Of a stretch of DNA of 9,391 nucleotides, positions 1-5,989 are shown in pieces. Below the pieces are notes generated by a model. It saw only the letters and a list, made by a program, of their open reading frames with translations, was not told the DNA's origin and made no database searches. The stretch covers positions 1 through 9,391 of the forward strand of contig CALFXR010000112.1 of NCBI GenBank assembly GCA_937958475.1. Reading direction: 5' to 3'. The first letter of the stretch is position 1, and each line of letters starts with the position of its first letter. The stretch comes from an uncultured Mesorhizobium sp. Lineage in GTDB: Bacteria > Pseudomonadota > Alphaproteobacteria > Rhizobiales > Rhizobiaceae. A program made the translations under genes and the position numbers.

Positions 1-68
1 GCGAGCGTGCGCAGCGTCAGTTCGCCGGTGGGCGCGGTATCGGCGGCGGCGGTCTTGGTTTCGGCCAT
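1..68 (-). CDS. Acyl-CoA thioesterase, YciA type (N-terminal fragment)
   Basis: Only the first 22 codons are inside the window; the gene runs off the left edge. The start is the ATG at 68-66. On the minus strand it is preceded by GGAGAG about nine bases upstream, which is a good ribosome binding site. The visible protein begins MAETKTAAADTAPTGELTLR and continues TLA. The piece GELTLRTLA matches the opening of YciA-type hotdog-fold acyl-CoA thioesterases as I remember them (E. coli YciA has GDLVLRTLA followed by the MPADTN stretch). Those enzymes are cytoplasmic and hydrolyse acyl-CoA to the free acid and CoA. The Ala/Thr-rich first 14 residues would be a variable tail. The gene is transcribed divergently from the GMC dehydrogenase gene. 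The match rests on about nine residues, so the family call is tentative, but the reading frame and start are well supported. Confidence 0.55.
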   Translation of the reverse strand, partial: MAETKTAAADTAPTGELTLRTL

Positions 69-291
69 GGTGCGTTGCTCTCCGTTCGCGAGACTCCGTA
101 GATAGGGGAACGTCCGGCGTCAACGCGGGCGATGAGACGGCGCCAGGGCGATTCTTGGCGAGGCTGCGGGAGGTTGGCGTCCCTTCACGCCCGCCGCCGT
201 CGCTTTTCTCACAGGCCATGACGGAGGACGGGGCTGCGTTCGCGGGCGCGAGTGGCTAGTCTCCGCTTCGTCCTCATCCGTGTGGCGGTCC
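69..291. other. Divergent intergenic spacer, YciA-like / GMC dehydrogenase
   Basis: This 223-bp spacer must carry promoters for both flanking genes. It holds the minus-strand promoter candidate at 99-123, a short inverted repeat GGCGT/ACGCC (176-180 and 187-191, six-base loop), and two GANTC sites (GACTC at 92-96 and GATTC near 150). I see no convincing -35/-10 pair for the plus-strand gene and no recognisable regulator site or RNA. Confidence 0.5.
99..123 (-). promoter_or_regulatory. Possible promoter for the YciA-like gene
   Basis: On the minus strand, TTGACG (123-118) matches a sigma70-type -35 box. It is followed after 13 bases by TATCTA (104-99), or after 16-17 bases by CTACGG/TACGGA. 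The resemblance is partial: the best -10 match sits too close to the -35, and the correctly spaced one is weak. The position, roughly 30 bases upstream of the start codon, is right for a short leader. Treat it as a candidate only. Confidence 0.25.
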
Positions 292-1908
292 ATGCAAGGT
301 TTCGACTTCATCATCGTCGGCTCGGGTTCGGCCGGCTCGGTCGTGGCCGAGCGGCTGTCCGCCAGCGGCCGCTTCTCCGTGCTCGTGCTGGAAGCCGGCG
401 GCACCGACCTGCGCTTCTACGTGCAGATGCCGCTCGGCTACGGCAAGACGTTCTTCGACCCGAAGGTCAACTGGAACTACAAGGCCGAGCCGGACCCCGG
501 GCTGGCCGGGAATTCGGACCACTGGCCGCGCGGAAAGATCCTCGGCGGATCGAGCTCGATCAACGCCATGGTGTGGATCCGCGGCGCGCGCGAGGACTAT
601 GACGGCTGGCGCGACGCCGGCAATCCCGGCTGGGGCTATGACGACCTGCTGCCGGCCTTCAAGGCGATCGAGGACAACCAGGCGGGCGCGAACGCGTGGC
701 GCGGCAAGGGCGGGCCGGTCCACGTCACCGACATGTCACCCGCCGTCCATCCGCTCACCCATCGCTACATCGAGGCGGGCCGGCAGGCGGGCCTGCCCTT
801 CAATCCCGACTTCAACGGCGAGAGCCAGGAAGGCGTCGGCATCTACCAGATCTCGACCAGGGGCGGGCGGCGCATGTCGGCGGCCCGCGCCTTCCTCAGG
901 CCGGCGATGAAGCGCAAGAACGTGCGCGTCGAGACCGGCGCGCTGGCGACCCGCATCCTCTTCGAGGGCCGGCGCGCCGTCGGCGTCGAATACGAGCAGA
1001 ACGGCCAGACGAAGCAGGCGCGCGCCGGGCGCGAGGTGATAATCAGCGGCGGCTCGGTCAACTCGCCGCAGCTCCTGCAGCTTTCCGGTATCGGGCCGGG
1101 GCCGCTGCTGCGGTCGCTCGGCATCGAGGTGCTGCACGCCAATGCCAATGTCGGCGCCAACATGCAGGACCATGTCGGCATCAACTACACGTTCAAGGCG
1201 AAGGTGCCGACGCTGAACTCCGTCCTGCGCCCCTGGTGGGGCAAGGCGCTGGTCGGCATGCGCTACCTTGCGACCGGCACCGGGCCGCTGTCGCTGTCGA
1301 TCAACAATGGCGGCGGCTTCTTCCGCACCGACCCGACGCGCGGGCGGCCGAACATGCAGCTCTATTTCCAGGCCTTCTCCACCGTGATCCCCAGGGTCGG
1401 CGAGCGGCCGCTCCTCACGCCCGACCCGTGGCCGGGCTTCTCGATCGGGCTGTCCAACGCGCGGCCCTCCTCGCGCGGCGAGATCACGATCCGCTCGGCC
1501 GACCCGCGCCAGCATCCGAAGATCGTCGCCAACGCCTATTCGACCAATCACGACGTCGAGGAGATGCTGGCGGCGGTGAAGTTCGTGCGCACCATCGCCG
1601 CGCAACCGGCCATCGCCGAGCTGATCGCGGAAGAAGTCCTGCCGGGACCGTCCGTGCAGTCCGACGCCGACCTGATCGACGATTTCCGCCGCCGTTCGGG
1701 CACGGTCTACCACCCCTGCTCGACCTGCCGCATGGGTCCCGATCCCGCCTCCTCCGTGGTCGATCCGCGGCTGAAGGTGCACGGCGTCGAGGGCCTGCGC
1801 GTCATCGACGCCTCGATCTTCCCCGGCAACATCACCGGCAACACCAACGCGCCGGCGATCATGACGGGGTGGAAGGGCGCGGAGATCGTGCTGGGAGATC
1901 AGGGGTGA
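292..1908 (+). CDS. GMC-family FAD-dependent alcohol/polyol dehydrogenase
   Basis: Predicted cytoplasmic flavoprotein of 538 residues, normal length for the glucose-methanol-choline oxidoreductase family, which oxidises alcohols (choline, polyols, sugars, long-chain alcohols) to aldehydes or lactones. Visible motifs are the N-terminal Rossmann glycine motif G10-S-G-S-A-G15, the ribose-binding acid E34 in VLVLEAGG, GMC signature 1 (RGKILGGSSSIN, about 80-91), signature 2 (SGGSVNSPQLLQLSGIG, mid-protein), and the C-terminal catalytic pair H474 (YHPCSTCRMG) and N519 (GNTNAPAIM). The position of the covalent-FAD His of choline oxidase aligns with I90, so the FAD is probably not covalently bound there. 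No signal peptide is apparent. ATG at 292 is preferred because the protein then starts MQGFDFIIVG, typical of the family; an in-frame GTG at 280 adds four residues. Neither start has a clear Shine-Dalgarno. The substrate cannot be read from sequence. The enolase-superfamily gene follows after 37 bp, probably in the same operon, pointing to sugar or polyol catabolism rather than betaine synthesis. Confidence 0.93.
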   Translation: MQGFDFIIVGSGSAGSVVAERLSASGRFSVLVLEAGGTDLRFYVQMPLGYGKTFFDPKVNWNYKAEPDPGLAGNSDHWPRGKILGGSSSINAMVWIRGAREDYDGWRDAGNPGWGYDDLLPAFKAIEDNQAGANAWRGKGGPVHVTDMSPAVHPLTHRYIEAGRQAGLPFNPDFNGESQEGVGIYQISTRGGRRMSAARAFLRPAMKRKNVRVETGALATRILFEGRRAVGVEYEQNGQTKQARAGREVIISGGSVNSPQLLQLSGIGPGPLLRSLGIEVLHANANVGANMQDHVGINYTFKAKVPTLNSVLRPWWGKALVGMRYLATGTGPLSLSINNGGGFFRTDPTRGRPNMQLYFQAFSTVIPRVGERPLLTPDPWPGFSIGLSNARPSSRGEITIRSADPRQHPKIVANAYSTNHDVEEMLAAVKFVRTIAAQPAIAELIAEEVLPGPSVQSDADLIDDFRRRSGTVYHPCSTCRMGPDPASSVVDPRLKVHGVEGLRVIDASIFPGNITGNTNAPAIMTGWKGAEIVLGDQG

Positions 1909-1931
1909 GCGCCGCGGCGCCGAGCACAACA

Positions 1932-1938
1932 GGAGGAG
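1932..1938 (+). promoter_or_regulatory. Strong ribosome binding site of the enolase-superfamily gene
   Basis: GGAGGAG lies seven bases before the ATG at 1946. It is the best Shine-Dalgarno in the window and fixes the start of the downstream gene. Its strength contrasts with the absent site on the GMC gene just upstream. Confidence 0.8.
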
Positions 1939-1945
1939 CCACGCC

Positions 1946-3157
1946 ATGAAGATCACCGACGTCAAGACCTGGGTCGTCGGCAACCCGCCGCCGGGCATCG
2001 GCGGCAAGTATTTCATCTTCGTCAAGATCGTCACCGACGGCGGCGTCGCCGGCTATGGCGAGGCCTACAATGCCACCTTCGGCCCGCACGTCACGGCAAA
2101 GATGATCGAGGATTGCGCCGAGCGCTATCTCGTCGGGCGCGATCCGCACGACATCGAGACCTTCTTCCGCCGCGCCTATTCGTCCGGTTTCACCCAGCGC
2201 CCGGACGTTTCCATGATGGGCTGCGTCTCGGCGCTGGAGATGGCCTGCTGGGACATCATCGGCAAGGAGGCGGGGAAGCCGGTCTACAAGCTGCTCGGCG
2301 GCCAGATCCACGAAGCGCTGCGCTCCTACACCTACCTCTACCCGCACGAGGGCAGCGTCCACACCGAGGACGTGGGGCCGCGGAACGTCTACAACGATCC
2401 CGACCTCGCCGCCGAATGCGCCGCGCTCTATGTCGAGCAGGGCTTCAACGCCGTGAAGCTCGACCCGGCCGGGCCCTACACCGCCTTCGACGGCCACCAG
2501 CCGCGCCTCGTCGACATCGACCTGTCGGCGCGCATGATGAAGGCGATCCGCGCGGCGGTCGGCACCAGGGCCGACATCCTGTTCGGCACGCACGGCCAGT
2601 TCACCGCCTCCGGCGCGCTAAGGATGGCCCGCGCCATCGAGCCCTACGACCCGCTGTGGTTCGAGGAGCCGGTGCCGCCGGACATGCCCGAAGTGATGGC
2701 GCAGGTCGCCCGCGGCACCTCGATCCCGATCGCCACCGGCGAGCGGCTGACGACGAAATGGGAGTTCGCGCGCATCATCGAAAACCGCGCCGCGACGATC
2801 CTGCAGCCCGACCTCGGCCGCTCGGGCGGCATTCTCGAGACCAAGAAGATCGCGGCGATGGCCGAGGCCTACCACATCCAGGTGGCGCCGCACTGCTATT
2901 GCGGGCCGATCGTCGGCGCCGCCAACATCCAGCTCGCCGCGACGCTGCCCAACTTCCTGATCCTCGAATCGCTGAAGCAGTGGGACGGCTTCCACGAAAA
3001 ACTCCTGAAGAAGAAGATCGAATGGCAGGACGGCAACGTCATCCCGTCGAAGGAGCCGGGGCTGGGCGTCGAACTCGACGAGGCGGTCTGCGAGGCGCAT
3101 CCCTACGACGGCAAAGCGCTCCACCTGCACATGGCGCCGGACCCGCTGTTTCCATGA
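1946..3157 (+). CDS. Enolase-superfamily protein, galactonate dehydratase-like (mandelate racemase group)
   Basis: Protein of 403 residues with the two-domain enolase-superfamily layout: an N-terminal capping domain (about 1-125, ending KPVYKLLGG at 111-119) and a TIM barrel. Relatives abstract a proton next to a sugar-acid carboxylate, usually dehydrating aldonates. Recognisable barrel positions are K171 (AVKLDPAGPY), metal ligands E240 (DPLWFEEPVPP) and E266 (ATGERL), the Asp-His dyad D289 (LQPD) and H316 (APHCYCGPI), and E341 (ILESLKQW). H216 in GTHGQF corresponds to the catalytic His after the third barrel strand in galactonate/mannonate dehydratases. The residue normally Asp or Glu there, the first Mg ligand, is G214 in my alignment. 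The SALEMACWDIIGK segment (95-107) is typical of the family. The ATG is fixed by GGAGGAG. It lies 37 bp behind the GMC dehydrogenase and likely shares its transcript. Alternatives are racemase, cycloisomerase or an atypical dehydratase; family assignment is secure, substrate is not. Confidence 0.88.
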   Translation: MKITDVKTWVVGNPPPGIGGKYFIFVKIVTDGGVAGYGEAYNATFGPHVTAKMIEDCAERYLVGRDPHDIETFFRRAYSSGFTQRPDVSMMGCVSALEMACWDIIGKEAGKPVYKLLGGQIHEALRSYTYLYPHEGSVHTEDVGPRNVYNDPDLAAECAALYVEQGFNAVKLDPAGPYTAFDGHQPRLVDIDLSARMMKAIRAAVGTRADILFGTHGQFTASGALRMARAIEPYDPLWFEEPVPPDMPEVMAQVARGTSIPIATGERLTTKWEFARIIENRAATILQPDLGRSGGILETKKIAAMAEAYHIQVAPHCYCGPIVGAANIQLAATLPNFLILESLKQWDGFHEKLLKKKIEWQDGNVIPSKEPGLGVELDEAVCEAHPYDGKALHLHMAPDPLFP

Positions 3158-3300
3158 AAGCGGCTTGATTCCAGTCGCTTAACGGGCCTGTCGGAATCAA
3201 CGTCCGAGGAGGTTGATTCACTCCGGCAACGGCTTGAATCAGGACGCGAGGGATTTCGCGCAGAGGTACAGCCGGCGGGTTGCCGCAAGCGCGCCGGCGT
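3158..3300. other. Convergent intergenic spacer with GANTC cluster
   Basis: This 143-bp spacer lies between the stops of the enolase-superfamily gene (plus) and the lipid kinase (minus). Its left half is visibly less GC-rich than the surrounding genes. It contains four GANTC sites (separate entry), an inverted repeat GAATCAAC/GTTGATTC (3194-3201 and 3212-3219, ten-base loop) and a pair of GCCGGC blocks (3271-3276 and 3293-3298) that could form a hairpin just past the kinase stop. No T-run follows either hairpin, so neither is a clear intrinsic terminator. Confidence 0.6.
3167..3240. repeat. Cluster of four GANTC sites, three phased at 21 bp
   Basis: GATTC (3167-3171), GAATC (3194-3198), GATTC (3215-3219) and GAATC (3236-3240) all fit GANTC, the site of the alphaproteobacterial CcrM adenine methyltransferase. 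The last three begin exactly 21 bp apart, two helical turns. Two of them sit in a near-identical direct repeat, CGGCTTGA(T/A)TC at 3161-3171 and 3230-3240. The second and third form an eight-base inverted repeat. The repeats are plain in the sequence; any function is inference. Confidence 0.7.
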
Positions 3301-4227
3301 TCAGCAGCGAATGGTCAGCGCCGCCGGCCTGACCTCGAACGTCGCCGGGACGCGGCCGGGCGATTCGCCGTCGACGTCGAGCAGCGCGCCGTTGGCGAGC
3401 GGATCGCCGAGCGGCTCGATGACCACCCTTCGCCCGCGCAGGAACGTGCAGCTCGCCAGCTTGCGGTGAGCGCCGCTGTAGACGAGGCGGATATCCATCA
3501 CCAGCGACAGCTTCGAGCGGCCGTGGATGACGACGATGTCGAGGAGTCCGTCGTCGAGAAGCGCGTCGGGCGCGATCATCATGCCGCCGCCGAAGAAGCG
3601 GCCGTTGGCGACAGCGACGAGCGCGATGCGGGCCTCGATGGGCGGCTGGTCGTCGATCGCGATGCGCACCTCCTGGAAGCGGTAGCGGACGAGTTCGCGC
3701 ACCGTGTGCCAGAGGAACAGCGCCTTGCCCGACACGCGGTCGCCGGTCCTGGCGTCGTTGACGGCGCGTGCGGTCGGACCCGACACGCCGAGGCTGGAGA
3801 TGTTGATGAAGTGGCGGCTGGCCAGCGCGCCGTGGCCATCGACATAGTTCACGCAGCCGGCGTCTATGGTGCGCGTGGTTCCCGCCGCGATGCGCGCCGC
3901 GGCGGCCTCGACGTCGCCGTCGAGGCCGAGGCAGCGGGCAAGGTCGGAGCCGGTTCCGGCGGGCATGATGCCGAGCTGGGTTCCCGCACCGGCCCGCAGC
4001 AGGCCGTCGGCCACCTCGCTGATGGTGCCGTCGCCGCCCGCGGCGATCACCAGCTCGGCGCCCTCCAGGGCGAGCTTGCGGGCGTAGAGGCTGGCCTCCC
4101 CGACCGCTGCGGTCTCCTCGACGACGAGTTCGCCGAAATGCCGGGTGAGCGCTTCGCGCGCTGCTGGCCACAACCGACGCATCCGGCCGCTCCCGGCGAC
4201 CGGATTGACCACCACACCGACTGCCAT
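3301..4227 (-). CDS. Diacylglycerol/lipid kinase family protein (YegS/DgkB-like)
   Basis: Protein of 308 residues, the usual size for soluble bacterial lipid kinases of the diacylglycerol/sphingosine kinase catalytic family. These phosphorylate diacylglycerol or a related lipid alcohol with ATP at the inner face of the membrane. Visible features are the N-terminal strand and phosphate loop VVVNPVAGSG (about 5-14), the nucleotide-binding GGDGT (64-68), PAGTGSDLAR (89-98), the INISSLGVSG segment of the second domain, GRFFGGGMMIAPDALLDDG with the family's Pro-Asp-Ala spacing, and DGE (286-288) near the C-terminus. The ATG at 4227 is chosen because the protein then opens MAVGVVVNPVAG and a purine-rich GGGGGAGGGG lies just upstream. 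A farther in-frame ATG at 4305 would overlap the preceding gene. It follows the GlpD-like gene by 20 bp, so the two are probably co-transcribed, and a role in glycerophosphate or phospholipid turnover is inferred. The exact lipid cannot be read from sequence. Confidence 0.9.
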   Translation of the reverse strand: MAVGVVVNPVAGSGRMRRLWPAAREALTRHFGELVVEETAAVGEASLYARKLALEGAELVIAAGGDGTISEVADGLLRAGAGTQLGIMPAGTGSDLARCLGLDGDVEAAAARIAAGTTRTIDAGCVNYVDGHGALASRHFINISSLGVSGPTARAVNDARTGDRVSGKALFLWHTVRELVRYRFQEVRIAIDDQPPIEARIALVAVANGRFFGGGMMIAPDALLDDGLLDIVVIHGRSKLSLVMDIRLVYSGAHRKLASCTFLRGRRVVIEPLGDPLANGALLDVDGESPGRVPATFEVRPAALTIRC

Positions 4228-4247
4228 TCGGCCCCTCCCCCGGCGCC

Positions 4248-5810
4248 CTAGCGCCTCGTCTCCCACGGCGCAGGATCGGACGCTCCGCGCCGTCCCGCAA
4301 GCCATTCCGCGGCCCTAAGCGCCACGCCGGGCCGCGACACCTCGTACCAGCGCGCCAGGCGACGGGCGAAATCCTCGGGCAGGACCGCCATCTCCTCGTC
4401 CCGGGCATAGGCGAAGCGCGCCGCCTCGCGCGCCTGCTCGTTCGGACGCAGCGCCGGGCCGGCACGCGCCATGACCTCCGGCAGCGCCGCGCCGTAAGAC
4501 AGCGCCCAGGTCTCGATCTCGCCGGCCGGCCAGTAGGGATTGTGCCGGCGCCATTCCGCGGCGAAGGCATCGGGGTCGCCGTCCATCGCATCGGCCAGCG
4601 CCGCATCGGCGGTCTCGCAGGGGCGCACCGGGCGGCCGAGCATGGCAACGAGGCGATCGACGACCCGCTCGGCAATCGGGCGGATCGTCGTCCAGTCGCC
4701 GCCGCCGACGGAGAGGAAACCCGCGACACCGTCCCCGGCATGATCGGTGAGGCTGCCCAGATGCGCCTGGGCAGCGTTCCCGCCGGGTCCGCGCGGCCGG
4801 ACACGGACCGCGGCAAACCCGTCGGCAGCGTATTCGAGGACATCCCGCACCGCCGGGACGAAATCGGCCACCCGCTCGGCGAGCCAGTCGACCTCGTGCG
4901 CTTCGGTGGCGGCGCTCGCCGGATCGTCGTCGAAGACGTCGGTCGCCGTGCCGACCACGCTCATGCCCCGCCACGGCACGATGGTCATGTCGCCGCCGCG
5001 GACTTCGGGAAACACCAGCGCATGCCCGCCGGCGATCGCCGAGGTGACGATGCGGATCTCGCGCGTCAGCCTCATGCGGGCGCCGCCGCCGTCTCCCAGC
5101 ATGCGCGCCGCCGTCGCCTCCGACCAGGCGCCGGTCGCGTTGACGACGACCGACGACCAGACTTCCAGCCAGACTCCGGCGATGCGGTCGAAGAGGTGGG
5201 CGCCGGTCAGCTTGCCGTTGAGGAGGACGAGGGCGTCGCATTCGGTGTGGTTGGCGACCACCGCGCCGTGGGCGACGGCATCCTTGAGCAGCGCCAGCAC
5301 CAGGCGCTCGGGCTCGTCGATCCGCCAGTCGGGATAGACCAGGGCGCCGCGCAGCGCCGGCTGGTCTATGGCCGGCTCGCGTTCCGCCGCCTCCTCCGCG
5401 CGAAGGCGCTCGACGAGCCAGCCCATGCCGGGCAGCACCGAGTTGCCCGCGCGGCCGTAGAGGTCGAGCGCCAGGCGCATCGCGGCGGTCCGCGCCAGGT
5501 TCCTGCTGGTCACCGGCACCATGCAGCGCTGCGGGACGATGCGGTGCGGCGCGATCCTGGACCAGGTCTCCGCCTCGACGAGCATCCGCCGCAATCTGCC
5601 GAGGCCGCGCGGCAGGCGGTGTCCGACGCCGCCGACAACCAGGCGCGGCAATGCCTCGCTCGCCCCGCAGGCGAAATCGTCGCGCTCGACGAGGGCGACC
5701 GAGAGGCCGCGGCGCGCGGCGTCACGGGCGATCGACGCGCCGACCAGGCCGCCGCCGATGACCAGCACGTCGAAGGATTGCCTGTCGAGAGCTCCGAGGT
5801 CGCGCTTCAC
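4248..5810 (-). CDS. Divergent GlpD-type FAD-dependent oxidoreductase (glycerol-3-phosphate dehydrogenase family)
   Basis: Protein of 520 residues, similar in length to GlpD, the membrane-associated FAD enzyme that oxidises glycerol 3-phosphate to dihydroxyacetone phosphate and passes electrons to quinone. It starts MKRDLGALDRQSFDVLVIGG, the characteristic GlpD opening, with Rossmann glycines G19, G21 and G24, the acid E42 (LVERDDFACG), SRIAPHRIVP (84-93), VNATGAW (223-229) and a C-terminal SVGGGDWTTIRPIAE (367-381). Two blocks depart from classical GlpD. The usual SSRSSKLIHGGLRYL loop is replaced by SEALPRLVVGGVGHRL (51-66), and the usual GGKxTTYR is GGDWTTIR (370-377). The substrate may therefore differ from glycerol 3-phosphate. 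GTG at 5810-5808 is the chosen start: it gives the family N-terminus and has GGGAGG four bases upstream. An in-frame ATG 36 codons farther out adds residues unlike the family. It heads a probable operon with the lipid kinase. Confidence 0.82.
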   Translation of the reverse strand: MKRDLGALDRQSFDVLVIGGGLVGASIARDAARRGLSVALVERDDFACGASEALPRLVVGGVGHRLPRGLGRLRRMLVEAETWSRIAPHRIVPQRCMVPVTSRNLARTAAMRLALDLYGRAGNSVLPGMGWLVERLRAEEAAEREPAIDQPALRGALVYPDWRIDEPERLVLALLKDAVAHGAVVANHTECDALVLLNGKLTGAHLFDRIAGVWLEVWSSVVVNATGAWSEATAARMLGDGGGARMRLTREIRIVTSAIAGGHALVFPEVRGGDMTIVPWRGMSVVGTATDVFDDDPASAATEAHEVDWLAERVADFVPAVRDVLEYAADGFAAVRVRPRGPGGNAAQAHLGSLTDHAGDGVAGFLSVGGGDWTTIRPIAERVVDRLVAMLGRPVRPCETADAALADAMDGDPDAFAAEWRRHNPYWPAGEIETWALSYGAALPEVMARAGPALRPNEQAREAARFAYARDEEMAVLPEDFARRLARWYEVSRPGVALRAAEWLAGRRGASDPAPWETRR

Positions 5811-5814
5811 GCCG

Positions 5815-5820
5815 CCTCCC
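5815..5820 (-). promoter_or_regulatory. Ribosome binding site deciding the GTG start of the GlpD-like gene
   Basis: On the minus strand GGGAGG (5820-5815) lies four bases before GTG 5810-5808. Spacing is slightly short but the match is strong, and no comparable site serves the upstream in-frame ATG at 5918. Confidence 0.65.
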
Positions 5821-5851
5821 TTGGGTCGCGCCAGAGTACCGGAGACGGCGG

Positions 5852-5882
5852 CGCGGCGAAACGCTGTCTTCGCGGCGAAACG
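5852..5882. repeat. Perfect 12-bp direct repeat in a divergent promoter region
   Basis: CGCGGCGAAACG occurs at 5852-5863 and again at 5871-5882, start to start 19 bp, just under two helical turns. The eight- and ten-base flanks differ, so it is not part of a longer duplication. It lies 42-72 bp upstream of the GTG of the GlpD-like gene, where an operator or activator site would be expected. The repeat is certain; the regulatory role is inference. Confidence 0.6.
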
Positions 5883-5973
5883 GGTTTCTCCACGCAGATC
5901 ACCGATTCCGTATGCCACGGCCCTGTGCGAAAGGCCGCGAACTGGCTAGATTGCATGACTTCGCAGGCAGCAT

Positions 5974-5980
5974 GGAGGGG
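5974..5980 (+). promoter_or_regulatory. Ribosome binding site deciding the GTG start of the DUF4383-like gene
   Basis: GGAGGGG lies nine bases before GTG 5990. The ATG at 5972 overlaps this motif, so using it would place the Shine-Dalgarno inside the gene. This favours the GTG start. Confidence 0.6.
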
Positions 5981-5989
5981 TGCGCCGCC

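Larger units (their letters stand above)
5811..5989. other. Divergent intergenic spacer, GlpD-like / DUF4383-like
   Basis: This 179-bp spacer must serve promoters for the minus-strand GlpD-like operon and the plus-strand membrane-protein pair. It carries a perfect 12-bp direct repeat (separate entry) and one GANTC site (GATTC 5904-5908). Weak -10 candidates are TACTCT on the minus strand, just downstream of the repeat, and TAGATT (5947-5952) on the plus strand. Neither has a convincing -35 partner. Confidence 0.5.

Noticed and set aside
218..259. 13-codon mini-ORF in the leader of the GMC gene (ATG 218, TAG 257)
   Set aside because: No Shine-Dalgarno, no attenuation-like codon run, and short open frames are frequent by chance.
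1909..1920. 12-bp palindrome GCGCCGCGGCGC directly after the GMC stop
   Set aside because: Several palindromes of this length are expected by chance in a 9-kb window with this GC content, and it has no loop or T-run to act as a terminator.
736..2034. Long minus-strand open frame opposite the GMC dehydrogenase gene
   Set aside because: Composition is Arg/Ala/Gly/His-rich with no recognisable motif, and it lies antisense to a gene with all GMC signatures. Such frames are expected in GC-rich DNA with strong third-position bias.
3239..4843. Minus-strand frame of 534 codons overlapping both the lipid kinase and the GlpD-like gene
   Set aside because: Runs in a different frame through two motif-rich genes, and its translation is almost entirely Arg/Pro/Ala/Gly.
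5811..5918. Upstream in-frame ATG (5918) as start of the GlpD-like gene
   Set aside because: Adds 36 residues unlike the family and covers the direct repeat, while GTG 5810 gives the typical MKRDL opening and has GGGAGG in front.
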